Shown here piece by piece: positions 1 through 8,473 of a stretch of DNA of 30,850 nucleotides; the first letter of the stretch is position 1, and each line of letters opens with the position of its first letter. The stretch is from positions 18,683-49,532 of the forward strand of contig DBDH01000055.1 in assembly GCA_002293455.1 (NCBI GenBank), read 5' to 3'. The notes beneath the pieces were generated by a model. It made no database searches, had not been told where the DNA came from, and worked only from the letters and a program-made list of their open reading frames with translations. The translations under genes were made by a program, and so were the position numbers. This DNA comes from Treponema sp. UBA937. GTDB lineage: Bacteria > Spirochaetota > Spirochaetia > Treponematales > Breznakiellaceae.

Positions 1-24
1 GCTCTTCGCTCTTGAATCCGGGAA

Positions 25-264
25 TTACATTTTATTAAAGACGCTCTTCATGTCATTTGTATGGAACAGTAATGCTTCTTGAATTTCCAAAAACAGAATT
101 TCAACAAAATGAGACCTGTCCAATTATGTCGCTAACGGCGATACAATCTTAATATGAGGAAAAACTTTTGTAAATTGTACCATTCTATGAAGATTCTGCA
201 ATTCCCCCTCCCACATCTTCCAATCAAATATCCCTGGGCACTTTTCAGGGATACTTGTTGTCAT
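25..264 (-). pseudogene. Broken YhcG/DUF1016-type (PDDEXK) nuclease fragment
   Basis: Read on the minus strand, an ATG at 264 opens an 80-codon frame interrupted by one TAA at 124-126 and ended by TAA at 25-27. The residues just before the internal stop (NLHRMVQFTKVFP, then IVSPLAT) and just after it (LDRSHFVEIL) match my recollection of the conserved N-terminal block of the YhcG/DUF1016 family, where the pattern is RMVQFAEVFP, IVSPLATQL, SWSHFVE. The internal stop sits where that family has Gln, so one CAA/CAG to TAA change would explain it. The rest of the usual ~350-residue protein, including the nuclease domain, is absent. A possible GGAG ribosome-binding site lies upstream. I read this as a dead remnant. 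The family assignment is from memory of the motif. Confidence 0.6.
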
Positions 265-298
265 AGAAATTATTGGTGGTATACTCCTTTAATGTAAG

Positions 299-338
299 TT
301 TCTGAAATAATGAATTAGTTAATTCCTTATTTCAGAAA
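299..338. repeat. 12-bp inverted repeat at the helicase 3' end
   Basis: The arms TTTCTGAAATAA (299-310) and TTATTTCAGAAA (327-338) are perfect complements around a 16-base loop. The helicase stop codon lies in the loop. As RNA from the minus strand it would form a stable A/U-rich stem, but no U-run follows, so it is at best a weak or factor-assisted transcription end, or an mRNA 3' stabiliser. Confidence 0.5.
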
Positions 339-3108
339 CACTTAGATCGGAAATAGTCAAATAGTTTTGGTTTGTTTGACTATAATCATCTAAAAACTGT
401 TCGATTTTTTCCTGTTCTTTACTTCCATTTGTAGAAAGCCGTAATAGCGGAATTCTGTATAATTCCAAAATATGATTTTTTGTCATATCACGTTCATATT
501 GGCGGGTTCCCTTCTTGTGATAATGAAATCCATCCACTTCGACAGCAAGAACAGGCTTTTTGCTCATTTGATGATAAATCAGAAAATCTACATGAGCGGC
601 AGGATTCATCACATAGCGGCGTTCGTTATCATTTAAATATTCTGTGCTGCGTAAAAGCAGATATAATGGATGATGACAAACAACATTAAGCATCATACTT
701 TGACGTTTTTCAATTATATCAACAATTGTATGGTATATGAGATTTTCCGAATCATAAGCCGATACTTTCCGTTGCTTCTGTAAAAAAGCTATTCTGGCAT
801 TCGTATATTGACGGTAAAGTAAATCAAACACCGACCGAATTTCACTTTGAATTATTTTCCCGCTATTATATTCAATGAAAGAAATCAAATCATGTATGTT
901 ACTATCAACAGGTTGTTCATTTCCTGATACCACAAGTATTAAATGTTTTTTAGCACGGGAAATTGCTACATTCAAAAGATAGGGATCATCAGAAAAATCT
1001 GTAATTTCGTTATCAACAGTAGTGAGTATGATTGTATCTTTCTCACGTCCCTGGAATTTATGCACTGTATCAACTTCAAGTTTATCAGAATTAATTTGCC
1101 GTTTCATTGTTTCGACCTGATTTCGATAAGGAGCGATTATTCCAATATGTTCCAGATTTATGTTATCAAGTAAAGGCAATGCTTGATTGATAATAATATC
1201 AATTTGGCGTTGATTAATATGATCACGCTGGTGATTTCCTTCAACCGTTTTAAAAACAGTTAATGTATTCGATTCATTATGATCTTCCGTCATAATTACA
1301 AGTTCATTATTGTAAAATTTTTGGTTGCAAAATCCAATAATTTTTGGATGACAACGATAATGTTCCCGAAGCATTGTTTGAGGAACATCAGGAAGAATAC
1401 TGCATACAGATTTTAGAAAACTGTTTTCAGAAAAAGAATAACCTTGCGGGAGTTTAAAAAAATCAAATATTCCGTTACAATGAGCTCTCATCTCTTTGCT
1501 TACAATATTAGGAAGCTGTTTAAGATCGCCCACAATTACCGCATTTTTGGCGCATGAAAGCGCAAGCGCACCGGTTGCAAGATCAACTTGAGATGCTTCA
1601 TCCATTATCAGGTAATCGTATATTACACCTTTTAAACTGCTTATTGAAGAAAAAGTTGTACTGAGAACAATTGGATATTCCTGAACAAATTCAGAAGAAT
1701 TTTTCCAGAAATCATCTTTGTCAAATTTTTTGCGTTCTGTATTATCTCCATAATGCTCAAACAATACTGAACGCAAGTAAGCCATCGAGCATTCGGAGAG
1801 TTCTTTCATTTTTGTTTTGACATCCATTAGTTCAAGTTTATTTTTTAATGCAGTAATATCACCATTGAGTTCACGTATTTTAGCTTCATAAAATAATTTT
1901 TGAAAAAATGTAATCATTATCGAAAAACTATTTTTAAAATAGTTCCAATTTGCAATACGATGAATCAAAGCATATTTTATCTTGAACCAAAACGCAACTC
2001 GATTCCGTTTCTCTAAAAGCGCAGAACATTCCTGCAAAATTTGCATGATTGTTTTGGAATCCATTATTTGCTTTATTTGATTTTTTGGAGAAACAAAATT
2101 GGTTTCAATACAATATTGTTCAAAGTGTTTTATTTCCATTTTGAACGAATCAAGTTCCAGCAGTTTTTTTGCAAGGCGTTCCTGATCGGCGAAAGAATTT
2201 GTTACATCTTCTATGTGCGATTCAATTTTTAGTTTCAATTGAAATTTATCGAGAATGTTCATTTTCCAATCAGACTTATCGGGATAACATCCGGTCTGAT
2301 TCTCAAGAAAGGATGCTTTATTCGCCGCACTACCCAAAGGAGCAGCAAGAAAGTCCATGTTGTATTGAGGAGAAGCCAATTTTTCAAGTATGTTAAGTGT
2401 TGCGGAATTATTGTTAGAAACAACTTGTACCGTTTTTCCTGCCGCAAGCAGATTGGCGATAATGTTCAAAATAGTTTGCGTTTTGCCGGTACCTGGCGGT
2501 CCTTGAATCACGCTTATCTGATTAGTTAAAGCATTTTTTACTGCTTTAAACTGGCTCTCATTGCCGCCGAACGGAAATATGAGGTTATTGTTTGAAAAAA
2601 CCTGCAGCTTGGGTTTTTCCGGATTCAAATAAACAGCCAGAGCAGTGTCATATCCGACAAAATCTATTTTTCTATATTGCTCTGCAAGAAGATTTTTCCC
2701 GTCTTCACTTTTTAAGTTATTGATCTTAGCAATTTCCCGTAAATATTCCAAGCAATTTTTCGCATCTTTATCATTGAGACAAGACTGTGTAACATCTAAA
2801 TCCGAACGCAGATACATTTTTTCGTTCCCATTTGCAAAACGAATATGCCAATACTCTGCCAAACCTGAAAATACATGTATTGTTTCTATATCAAAAAAGG
2901 ACCTGCCCATTCGTGTGATACGTACAGAATTTGGGTATACTGATTTCGGATTCGTTATCCATTCGATTGAATCAAATTTGTGAAAATATGTTTTCCCATT
3001 ACGATACATAATATTATATTGATTTTTTGCAATATTATGCTTGCAGGAAATTACATCTTCAGTAATATCTTCTCCATTTTTCAAAATTAAATTCTTGCTT
3101 CTATCCAT
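319..3108 (-). CDS. Superfamily 1 DNA/RNA helicase with C-terminal nuclease-like domain
   Basis: This is a 929-residue UvrD/Upf1-like ATPase from the ATG at 3108. Numbering below counts from an alternative GTG three codons upstream. Walker A is GPPGTGKT at about 206-213. The Walker B segment LIMDEASQVD is near 505, followed by GDLKQLP and HYRCHP. VHKFQGREKD and NVAISRAKKH are the late helicase motifs. About 200 mostly helical residues separate Walker A from Walker B. The C-terminus has VDFLIYH near 842, then AVEVDGFHYH near 859 and a downstream ERDMTKNHIL, a pattern typical of DUF2726/VSR-like PD-(D/E)XK folds. I chose ATG 3108 because GGTGAT precedes it at a suitable distance. The gene is AT-rich relative to the metabolic genes beside it and lies next to a nuclease pseudogene, which suggests acquired, possibly defence-related DNA. 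Its exact role is unknown. Confidence 0.8.
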   Translation of the reverse strand: MDRSKNLILKNGEDITEDVISCKHNIAKNQYNIMYRNGKTYFHKFDSIEWITNPKSVYPNSVRITRMGRSFFDIETIHVFSGLAEYWHIRFANGNEKMYLRSDLDVTQSCLNDKDAKNCLEYLREIAKINNLKSEDGKNLLAEQYRKIDFVGYDTALAVYLNPEKPKLQVFSNNNLIFPFGGNESQFKAVKNALTNQISVIQGPPGTGKTQTILNIIANLLAAGKTVQVVSNNNSATLNILEKLASPQYNMDFLAAPLGSAANKASFLENQTGCYPDKSDWKMNILDKFQLKLKIESHIEDVTNSFADQERLAKKLLELDSFKMEIKHFEQYCIETNFVSPKNQIKQIMDSKTIMQILQECSALLEKRNRVAFWFKIKYALIHRIANWNYFKNSFSIMITFFQKLFYEAKIRELNGDITALKNKLELMDVKTKMKELSECSMAYLRSVLFEHYGDNTERKKFDKDDFWKNSSEFVQEYPIVLSTTFSSISSLKGVIYDYLIMDEASQVDLATGALALSCAKNAVIVGDLKQLPNIVSKEMRAHCNGIFDFFKLPQGYSFSENSFLKSVCSILPDVPQTMLREHYRCHPKIIGFCNQKFYNNELVIMTEDHNESNTLTVFKTVEGNHQRDHINQRQIDIIINQALPLLDNINLEHIGIIAPYRNQVETMKRQINSDKLEVDTVHKFQGREKDTIILTTVDNEITDFSDDPYLLNVAISRAKKHLILVVSGNEQPVDSNIHDLISFIEYNSGKIIQSEIRSVFDLLYRQYTNARIAFLQKQRKVSAYDSENLIYHTIVDIIEKRQSMMLNVVCHHPLYLLLRSTEYLNDNERRYVMNPAAHVDFLIYHQMSKKPVLAVEVDGFHYHKKGTRQYERDMTKNHILELYRIPLLRLSTNGSKEQEKIEQFLDDYSQTNQNYLTISDLSVSEIRN

Positions 3109-3136
3109 GCCAATCACCAGCGGATAATGTTACTGT

Positions 3137-3145
3137 ATTATATCA
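3137..3145 (-). promoter_or_regulatory. Extended -10 promoter of the helicase gene
   Basis: On the minus strand TGATATAAT gives a perfect TATAAT (3137-3142) preceded by TGN. The TGA is also the stop codon of the upstream paaK gene. It would start RNA near 3130, about 20 bases ahead of the chosen ATG. No good -35 box is visible, as is usual for extended -10 promoters. It suggests the helicase is transcribed separately from the ior/paaK genes. Confidence 0.45.
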
Positions 3146-4456
3146 CACATCCTTCGGCCGTTTATCAATTACCCTCACGGCCTTGCCTTCCGACACGGGG
3201 AGCGATCCGTTTTCGTGAAGTTCAACCCTGGGATTTATCGAAATGGAAACCTGCAAGGTCCGGGCGATTCTTTCTTTGAGCGCGTTCATCGGCCGGGAAT
3301 CGTCCATAAAATTATCCGCGTTGACTTCGGTTTTAACGGTAAGGCGGTCGAGGGCTCCTTCCTTTTCCACAACGATAAGATAATTGTTCCCAACCTCTTT
3401 CATGTTCATGATCACTTCTTCAATCTGGCTGGGGAAAAGGTTCACCCCGTTAACGATAAGCATGTCGTCAGAGCGGCCGGTAATCCGGTGAAGCCTGCGG
3501 TGGGTTCTTCCGCAGGAACAAGGTTCCGTATAGAACGATGTAATGTCGCGCGTTCTGTAACGCAGAATAGGAGACGCTTCCCGGCAAAGAATCGTGATGA
3601 CGAGTTCTCCCTTTTCGCCGTCCGGCAACGGTTCCAACGTATCAGGATCGATAATTTCCGCGATGTACCCGTCTTCCCAAATATGCAGGCCGTTTTTGTG
3701 CTGACACTCAAAGGCCACGCCGGGACCGTTCATTTCGGAAAGGCCGTAGGAATTAAACACATCGATATCGAGAAGCGCTTCAATCCGTTTCCGGGTATCT
3801 TCAGAATACGGTTCGGCACCGGCAAATGCCCGTTTCAGTTTTAGGCTGCCGCGCTTAACGCCTTCTTCCCTCATCTTTGATTCAACGTGAAGCAGAAAAC
3901 TGGGAGTCGAATGGACGACGGTAGTTTCAAAATCCTGCATCAATTTAAACTGCCGCGCGGTGTTGCCGGAACCGGAAGGAATGACCATCATGCCGACTTT
4001 TTCGGCGCCGTAATGGAACCCCAGTCCCCCGGTAAACAGTCCGTAAGTAATCATGTTCTGAAAAACATCATCTCTAGTACAGCCTGTCGCGTAGATACAG
4101 CGCGCCATATAGGAAGCCCACGCCTCTATGTCTTTTTTCGTAAGGTAGATGGTTGTCGGAATCCCCGTTGTTCCGCTTGAAGCGTGAAGCCGGACCACAT
4201 CGGACTTGGGAACCGCAAGCATTCCATAAGGAAAGGCGGAACGGAGATCGTGTTTTGTGGTAAAAGGAATCCGCCGTATACATTGCAGCGTTTTTATATC
4301 ATCGCCGGAATTGATTCCCGCGTCTTTTAAACGCTTACTGTAAAATTCCGTTTTAAACGATTGATCCACAATTTTTTTCAAAGCCTGCAGCTGATGCGCT
4401 TCCAAATCCTTCCTCGGAAGGCATTCCGTTTCTTTATCCCAGTATTGGATATCCAT
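3143..4456 (-). CDS. paaK: Phenylacetate-CoA ligase (arylacetate-CoA ligase)
   Basis: This AMP-forming acyl-CoA synthetase of 437 residues has the usual length for the PaaK family. The adenylate P-loop is HASSGTTGIPT (91-101). YGLSEMNGPG (237-246) is the family's characteristic aryl-substrate motif. YRTRDIT (300-306) and GRSDDMLIVNG (327-337) are the adenylate and hinge motifs, and a conserved GKAVRV lies near the C-terminus. The enzyme interconverts phenylacetate (or indole- or hydroxyphenylacetate) and its CoA thioester in the cytoplasm. It follows iorB closely, and its GAGGAA ribosome site overlaps the iorB stop, so it belongs to the iorA-iorB-paaK unit. In anaerobes that grouping converts aryl pyruvates to aryl acetates, or the reverse for aromatic amino acid synthesis from exogenous aryl acids. 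The direction cannot be told from sequence. Confidence 0.93.
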   Translation of the reverse strand: MDIQYWDKETECLPRKDLEAHQLQALKKIVDQSFKTEFYSKRLKDAGINSGDDIKTLQCIRRIPFTTKHDLRSAFPYGMLAVPKSDVVRLHASSGTTGIPTTIYLTKKDIEAWASYMARCIYATGCTRDDVFQNMITYGLFTGGLGFHYGAEKVGMMVIPSGSGNTARQFKLMQDFETTVVHSTPSFLLHVESKMREEGVKRGSLKLKRAFAGAEPYSEDTRKRIEALLDIDVFNSYGLSEMNGPGVAFECQHKNGLHIWEDGYIAEIIDPDTLEPLPDGEKGELVITILCREASPILRYRTRDITSFYTEPCSCGRTHRRLHRITGRSDDMLIVNGVNLFPSQIEEVIMNMKEVGNNYLIVVEKEGALDRLTVKTEVNADNFMDDSRPMNALKERIARTLQVSISINPRVELHENGSLPVSEGKAVRVIDKRPKDV

Positions 4457-4462
4457 GATCGA

Positions 4463-5077
4463 TCATTCCTCTTCGGCTGCCGCTTCAGCGGATTCTTCGC
4501 CGCCCAATGCGAGAGCGGCTCTGCCCAAAGCGAGAGCTTTCAGATTTGCGTCTATCACGCCTGCGTCTTTTGAAGCAAACTGCTTTTTGATAACCGCTTC
4601 CAGGCTTTCCATTTTTAAAGGCAGAAAAGGCGATGCCGCTCCAACGATAACTACGTTCACCGATTTTGCGAGCCCCGCTTCCTTTGCCAATCCTGCGGCT
4701 TCAACAATATGGGAATTAGGAATAATTTGTATTGAAGAATAAACGCGTTCAATATCGGGATAACCGGAAATGTTCATGAAAGGTTCCGCCGCCGTCACCA
4801 GGACACCGCCCGGCGCAAGCCAATCTAAATAACGGAGGATTTCCATGGGTTCCATGGAGATAATCAAATCGGCGCATCCTTTGGGAACAAGGTCGGACGC
4901 GATAGCTTTATCGCTTATGCGAAGATGAGCCAATACCGCTCCGCCCCGCTGGGCCATGCCGTGCACTTCCGATTGACGGACTTTAAGGCCTTCGCTGTGG
5001 GCGGCTTCCGCAATCATCGCGGCAATGGAAAGAACGCCCTGACCGCCGACTCCGGCAAGGATAATATCTTTTTTCAT
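4463..5077 (-). CDS. iorB: Indolepyruvate:ferredoxin oxidoreductase, beta subunit
   Basis: This 204-residue protein begins MKKDIILAGVGGQGVL, the glycine-rich opening of the gamma-type domain of 2-oxoacid:ferredoxin oxidoreductases. It is followed by the SEVHGMAQRGGAV block (about residues 36-48) that marks IorB. The start at 5077 is preferred over a longer in-frame ATG at 5149 because AGGAGGAG lies just upstream and the ATGA overlaps the iorA stop, which indicates translational coupling. IorB pairs with IorA to decarboxylate aryl pyruvates from Trp, Phe and Tyr to aryl-acetyl-CoA. The last 20 residues are an Ala/Glu-rich tail. I see no iron-sulfur cysteine motif in it. Confidence 0.92.
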   Translation of the reverse strand: MKKDIILAGVGGQGVLSIAAMIAEAAHSEGLKVRQSEVHGMAQRGGAVLAHLRISDKAIASDLVPKGCADLIISMEPMEILRYLDWLAPGGVLVTAAEPFMNISGYPDIERVYSSIQIIPNSHIVEAAGLAKEAGLAKSVNVVIVGAASPFLPLKMESLEAVIKKQFASKDAGVIDANLKALALGRAALALGGEESAEAAAEEE

Positions 5078-6711
5078 GCTTCTCCTCCTGCGTTTTGTGC
5101 GGTCTGCGCCTTGTTCTTTTTCTGCCTTTTTCTGAACGCTTCGATACATTCCCGTTTAAAAATCACCACCGATAACCCGCGGTATTCCATCTCTTTCTTA
5201 AAGAGGGTGATGTTTTCATCCTGTTTATTTGGCATAGCTTCCAGTTCAATTACATGCTCAGGATCAACTCCAAGCCCTATGATGAGCTCGCGGAATCCGG
5301 CGGAAGGAAGCATCGTAGGCTGACAACCCGTCATGGCGACAATCGAATTATCGAGGATCGCGAGCGTCATGGGAGTATCAGCCGCTATCGCGTCAATTAA
5401 AGGAGTTATCCCCGAATGAAGGAAGGTTGAGTCGCCGATTACGCCTATAGCGTATGTGATTCCCGCGTCGGCGGCTCCCTTTGCCATGCCCACGGAAGCG
5501 CCCATGCACACAATGGTTTCAGGAACAGAGTAGGGCGGGGCGGCCCCCAATGCGTAACATCCTATGTCAGAAGTAACCGCGGCGGAATCGCAGCCTTCAA
5601 GCGATTTTTTTATCACCGTATAACTGTCGCCGTGCGGACAGCCTTGACAAAGCTGAGGAGGCCTTGCGGGAAGTTTTACCTCTATGGAAGCCGAGCGGTT
5701 TTTCAATCCAAGACCCGCACGCACATTGTCGGGATCGAGCTCTCCGGCCCTCGGCATGGTTTCATCAAATTTGCCTTTGATAATCAAAGGCAGTTCCAGG
5801 ATTCCCCGGAGCTTTGCTTCAATAAAGGGCTGGCCTTCTTCTATTATAATGAGTTCTTTCGCGTCTTTGCAGAGCTTCCGGATAGATTCCGCCGGTACAG
5901 GATAGGCCCCAATGTGGAGCCTGACCGGGGCTTTACCGCGGAAGGCGATGAAATCTTCGAGGTTTTCTTCATAATAATTTCCGCCGCATCCGCTTGTGAT
6001 AACAGCAAGGCTCGCGTCCCGGTCTTCCAATTCCAGTTTATTTGCCGGGTGGGATAGGGACCAGCTTTGCATATCTTTTTGTTTTTCAATTAAAGATTGA
6101 TAATTCTTCCGCGCATAATTGGGCAGCAGCATCCACTGGGGTTTATCTTTTGCCTTGCCGAGTGTTTGCTGCCCGCGGGCTTCTTTTAAAACAACGCCGG
6201 CCCTGGCGTGGGAAAGCCGTGTCACCAGACGGAGCAGTACCGGCACATGAAGCTGTTCGGAAAGATCAAAGGCTTCCATCGTCATGTCGTAGGCTTCCTG
6301 CTGGCTTCGGGGTTCCAGGCAGGGAACTCCGGCAAAATCCGCGTAAAAGCGGGAATCCTGCTCATTCTGGGAACTGTGCATCCCAGGATCATCGGCTACA
6401 GCCAGAACGAGGCCTCCGTTTATTCCTAAAAGGGCGCCGTTCATAAAAGGATCCGATGCCACATTGAGGCCGACATGCTTCATCGTAACGATGGCCCGTT
6501 TTCCGGCATAACTCGCGCCCAAGGCGGCTTCCAGAGCTGTTTTTTCATTAGTGCACCAGGATGCCAAAGGGCCACCCTTTTCATATTCGGCAATCAGGCA
6601 TTCCATTATTTCTGTAGAAGGAGTTCCCGGATAGCCATAAGCCGCACCCAAACCCGCGTGAAGCGCGCCAAAGGCAACCGCTTCGTCTCCAAGTAATGCA
6701 ATTTCATTCAT
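5074..6711 (-). CDS. iorA: Indolepyruvate:ferredoxin oxidoreductase, alpha subunit, lacking the ferredoxin domain
   Basis: This is the thiamine-diphosphate subunit. It opens with LLGDEAVAFGALHAG and AYGYPGTPSTEI, the pyrimidine-binding half. RPPQLCQGCPHGDSY is the conserved cysteine motif before the diphosphate-binding half, and GDSTFLHSG followed by AILDNSIVAMTGCQPT is the ThDP-Mg site. Its length is 545 residues, whereas the IorA proteins I know run about 600-650 and end in a two-cluster [4Fe-4S] ferredoxin domain. Here the chain stops after VVIFKRECIEAF and a basic tail, and iorB starts on the stop codon, so the domain is truly absent rather than frameshifted. Electrons must leave by another route or partner. 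No convincing ribosome site is seen before the ATG at 6711. Confidence 0.9.
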   Translation of the reverse strand: MNEIALLGDEAVAFGALHAGLGAAYGYPGTPSTEIMECLIAEYEKGGPLASWCTNEKTALEAALGASYAGKRAIVTMKHVGLNVASDPFMNGALLGINGGLVLAVADDPGMHSSQNEQDSRFYADFAGVPCLEPRSQQEAYDMTMEAFDLSEQLHVPVLLRLVTRLSHARAGVVLKEARGQQTLGKAKDKPQWMLLPNYARKNYQSLIEKQKDMQSWSLSHPANKLELEDRDASLAVITSGCGGNYYEENLEDFIAFRGKAPVRLHIGAYPVPAESIRKLCKDAKELIIIEEGQPFIEAKLRGILELPLIIKGKFDETMPRAGELDPDNVRAGLGLKNRSASIEVKLPARPPQLCQGCPHGDSYTVIKKSLEGCDSAAVTSDIGCYALGAAPPYSVPETIVCMGASVGMAKGAADAGITYAIGVIGDSTFLHSGITPLIDAIAADTPMTLAILDNSIVAMTGCQPTMLPSAGFRELIIGLGVDPEHVIELEAMPNKQDENITLFKKEMEYRGLSVVIFKRECIEAFRKRQKKNKAQTAQNAGGEA

Positions 6712-6762
6712 AATGTTGATAATAACAGGATAATCCCCATTATGCCTAGATCATTTCAATAA

Positions 6763-7634
6763 ATTTATGCATATTCATGCAAAAAAGGTGGAAAGTCTGT
6801 AATGATGGAATTGATTCAGGCTGAATTGATTAAGAAAGGCATAGCGGAAAACCGGATTTTATCCCTCAATTTTGAGTCCCAAACGGACAGCAGGGTTAGA
6901 AGCCTCGATTCGGTTCTTGATACAGTCAAGGAACTTGCCGCCAAAAACCGACGAAAGCGGATATATCTTTTTCTGGATGAGATTCAGGAGCTTTACCGAT
7001 GGGAAATTCTTGTCAATTCTTTTCTTATCGATTTTGATGCTGATATTTATATCACCGGTTCAAACGCTCATCTTCTATCGGGCGAACTTGCGACATATCT
7101 CGCCGGACGTTATGTGGAAATCAAGATGTATCCTTTTTCCTTTGCGGAAGTGATGCAGATAAGTTCCGTCCGTACCGAAGAACTTAACGAAAAAAAATCG
7201 CTTCTTTCTTCTTCCGAGCTTTTTAAGATTTACTTAACGCGGGGCGGATTTCCTTTTTTGTATCAGCATTCCCTTTCCGAGCTGATCATGGAATCAGACA
7301 ATCGATTTACGGCAATAATCAGCGGGACATTAATCAAGTTCTTGAAAATATTGTTTACATGGAACTTTTACGCCGCGGATATGATGTTACTATCGGAAAA
7401 ATAAAAAATGCCGAAGCGGATTTTTGCGCTCAAAAAAATCAGGAAAGAATTTACATCCAGGTTTCTTATCTTTTAGCTTCTGATGAAACCATAGACAGGG
7501 AATTCGGAGCTCTCGAAATCATCCCCGATAATTATCCAAAATATGTCCTTTCCCTTGATGAAATTAACCGCAGCCGCGGCGGAATTATTCATAAGAATAT
7601 CCGCGACTTTTTGCTGGAAGATTATGAAGGGTAA
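6763..7634 (+). pseudogene. Decayed AAA ATPase of the DUF4143 family
   Basis: Two frames together recall one archaeal-type AAA/DUF4143 ATPase. The first opens after a stop at 6760. It keeps only the tail of the P-loop (KKGGKSVMMELIQ, from about 6781), Walker B IYLFLDEIQEL, the sensor ITGSNAHLLSGELATYLAGRY, and FKIYLTRGGFPF. It is then cut off and runs out of frame to 7404. From about 7331 another frame reads INQVLENIVYMELLRRGYDV and continues through AEADFCAQ, IYIQVSY, REFGALEIIPDNYPKYVLS to DFLLEDYEG. That is the usual C-terminal half. The N-terminal ~35 residues and roughly 100 central residues are missing. The breakpoint near 7310-7335 joins the two parts in different frames, so the gene is almost certainly dead. 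Confidence 0.78.
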
Positions 7635-7707
7635 ATCTCATAGTGTTCATACCGCTAATAGCTCATCGCAAAAAAATTGAATGATTCATGGCTGTCTCAT
7701 ATTTTTC

Positions 7708-7737
7708 TTGACAATTTTTTACTTCATCATTTATAAT
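7708..7737 (+). promoter_or_regulatory. Consensus promoter of the tetR gene
   Basis: Perfect TTGACA (7708-7713) and perfect TATAAT (7732-7737) are separated by 18 bases. RNA would start near 7744, directly at the edge of the tandem operator array, giving a leader of about 65 bases before the tetR ATG. Such a strong promoter with repeats at the start site fits tight autorepression. Confidence 0.75.
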
Positions 7738-7746
7738 GAACGCATG

Positions 7747-7806
7747 TTCAGTGAATGATCATTCAGTGAATTCACGTTCAGTGAACGCACGTTCGGTAAA
7801 AGGAAA
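7747..7806 (+). promoter_or_regulatory. Tandem 15-bp operator array (probable TetR binding sites)
   Basis: There are four units at exact 15-base spacing: TTCAGTGAATGATCA (7747), TTCAGTGAATTCACG (7762), TTCAGTGAACGCACG (7777) and a degenerate TTCGGTAAAAGGAAA (7792). The first three share the palindrome TTCAGTGAA. A weaker copy at 7732 contains the -10 box. Overlapping palindromes occur: TGAATGATCATTCA (7752-7765), GTGAATTCAC (7766-7775) and CGTTCAGTGAACG (7775-7787). The last unit also supplies the AAAGGAAA ribosome site. The position over the transcription start and leader suggests cooperative repression by the adjacent regulator. Confidence 0.72.
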
Positions 7807-7808
7807 AT

Positions 7809-8405
7809 ATGCAGGTCTCAAAAAAGAAGATACAAAAAGAACAGACCCGGCAAAAAATACTTGATGCTTCTTATCGGGTCTTTTCTCAAAAAGGGTATTT
7901 CAGTACAATAAGCATGTTTGCCGAGGAAACAGGAATCGCCCGCGGATCAATTTATGTTCATTTCCCCTCACTTGCAGATCTTTTTGTTTGTCTTTTCGAG
8001 GATTTTTTTCATCGTATGGTGAGCCGGATTCATGACTCAATGCGGCCTATGTCAGAAAATGGAAAGAATCTGGAAGATGTATTGTCCGCGCATTTGGATA
8101 TCATTGAAGAACACGAAGATTTTTATACTTATCTTGTCAGCGACATGGACCTGCTTCCCGATGAAATAAAAACAATGTTTTTTGAATTTCAATCGGTCCT
8201 TTCACGTTATTTTAATAACATGATTGATAAAGGAAAAAAAGACAAAACAATAAAACATATTCCTCAGCATATCTTTTTTCATACATGGATAGGCCTTGTT
8301 CATTATTATCTGCAAAACAAGGAACTCTTTACTCAGAGTGAATCTGTTATCAAAAGACATAGGAGGGAATTAATTTCTTCTTTTTTAAAACTTGTTTCCG
8401 TATAA
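7809..8405 (+). CDS. TetR/AcrR-family transcriptional regulator
   Basis: This 198-residue protein has an N-terminal TetR DNA-binding domain. QTRQKILDASYRVFSQKGYFSTISM (about 13-37) leads into the helix-turn-helix ETGIARGSIYVHFPSLADLF (about 41-60), with the typical Y-x-H-F ending. The remainder is a helical ligand/dimer domain without a family signature I recognise. The ribosome site AAAGGAAA lies seven bases before the ATG. The upstream promoter is covered by a 15-bp repeat array, which argues for autoregulation. There is no adjacent efflux or enzyme gene. The next genes are a small toxin-antitoxin-like pair with apparently separate transcription, so the target besides itself is unclear. Confidence 0.92.
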   Translation: MQVSKKKIQKEQTRQKILDASYRVFSQKGYFSTISMFAEETGIARGSIYVHFPSLADLFVCLFEDFFHRMVSRIHDSMRPMSENGKNLEDVLSAHLDIIEEHEDFYTYLVSDMDLLPDEIKTMFFEFQSVLSRYFNNMIDKGKKDKTIKHIPQHIFFHTWIGLVHYYLQNKELFTQSESVIKRHRRELISSFLKLVSV

Positions 8406-8473
8406 CTAGAAACAAATAATGAATATATACGTTTTCATATACAAAAACTCCCATTTTGTGATATACTTGTTTT

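Noticed and set aside
3215..3844. 209-residue plus-strand frame opposite paaK
   Set aside because: It is the antisense shadow of paaK, with no motif, and paaK is certain.
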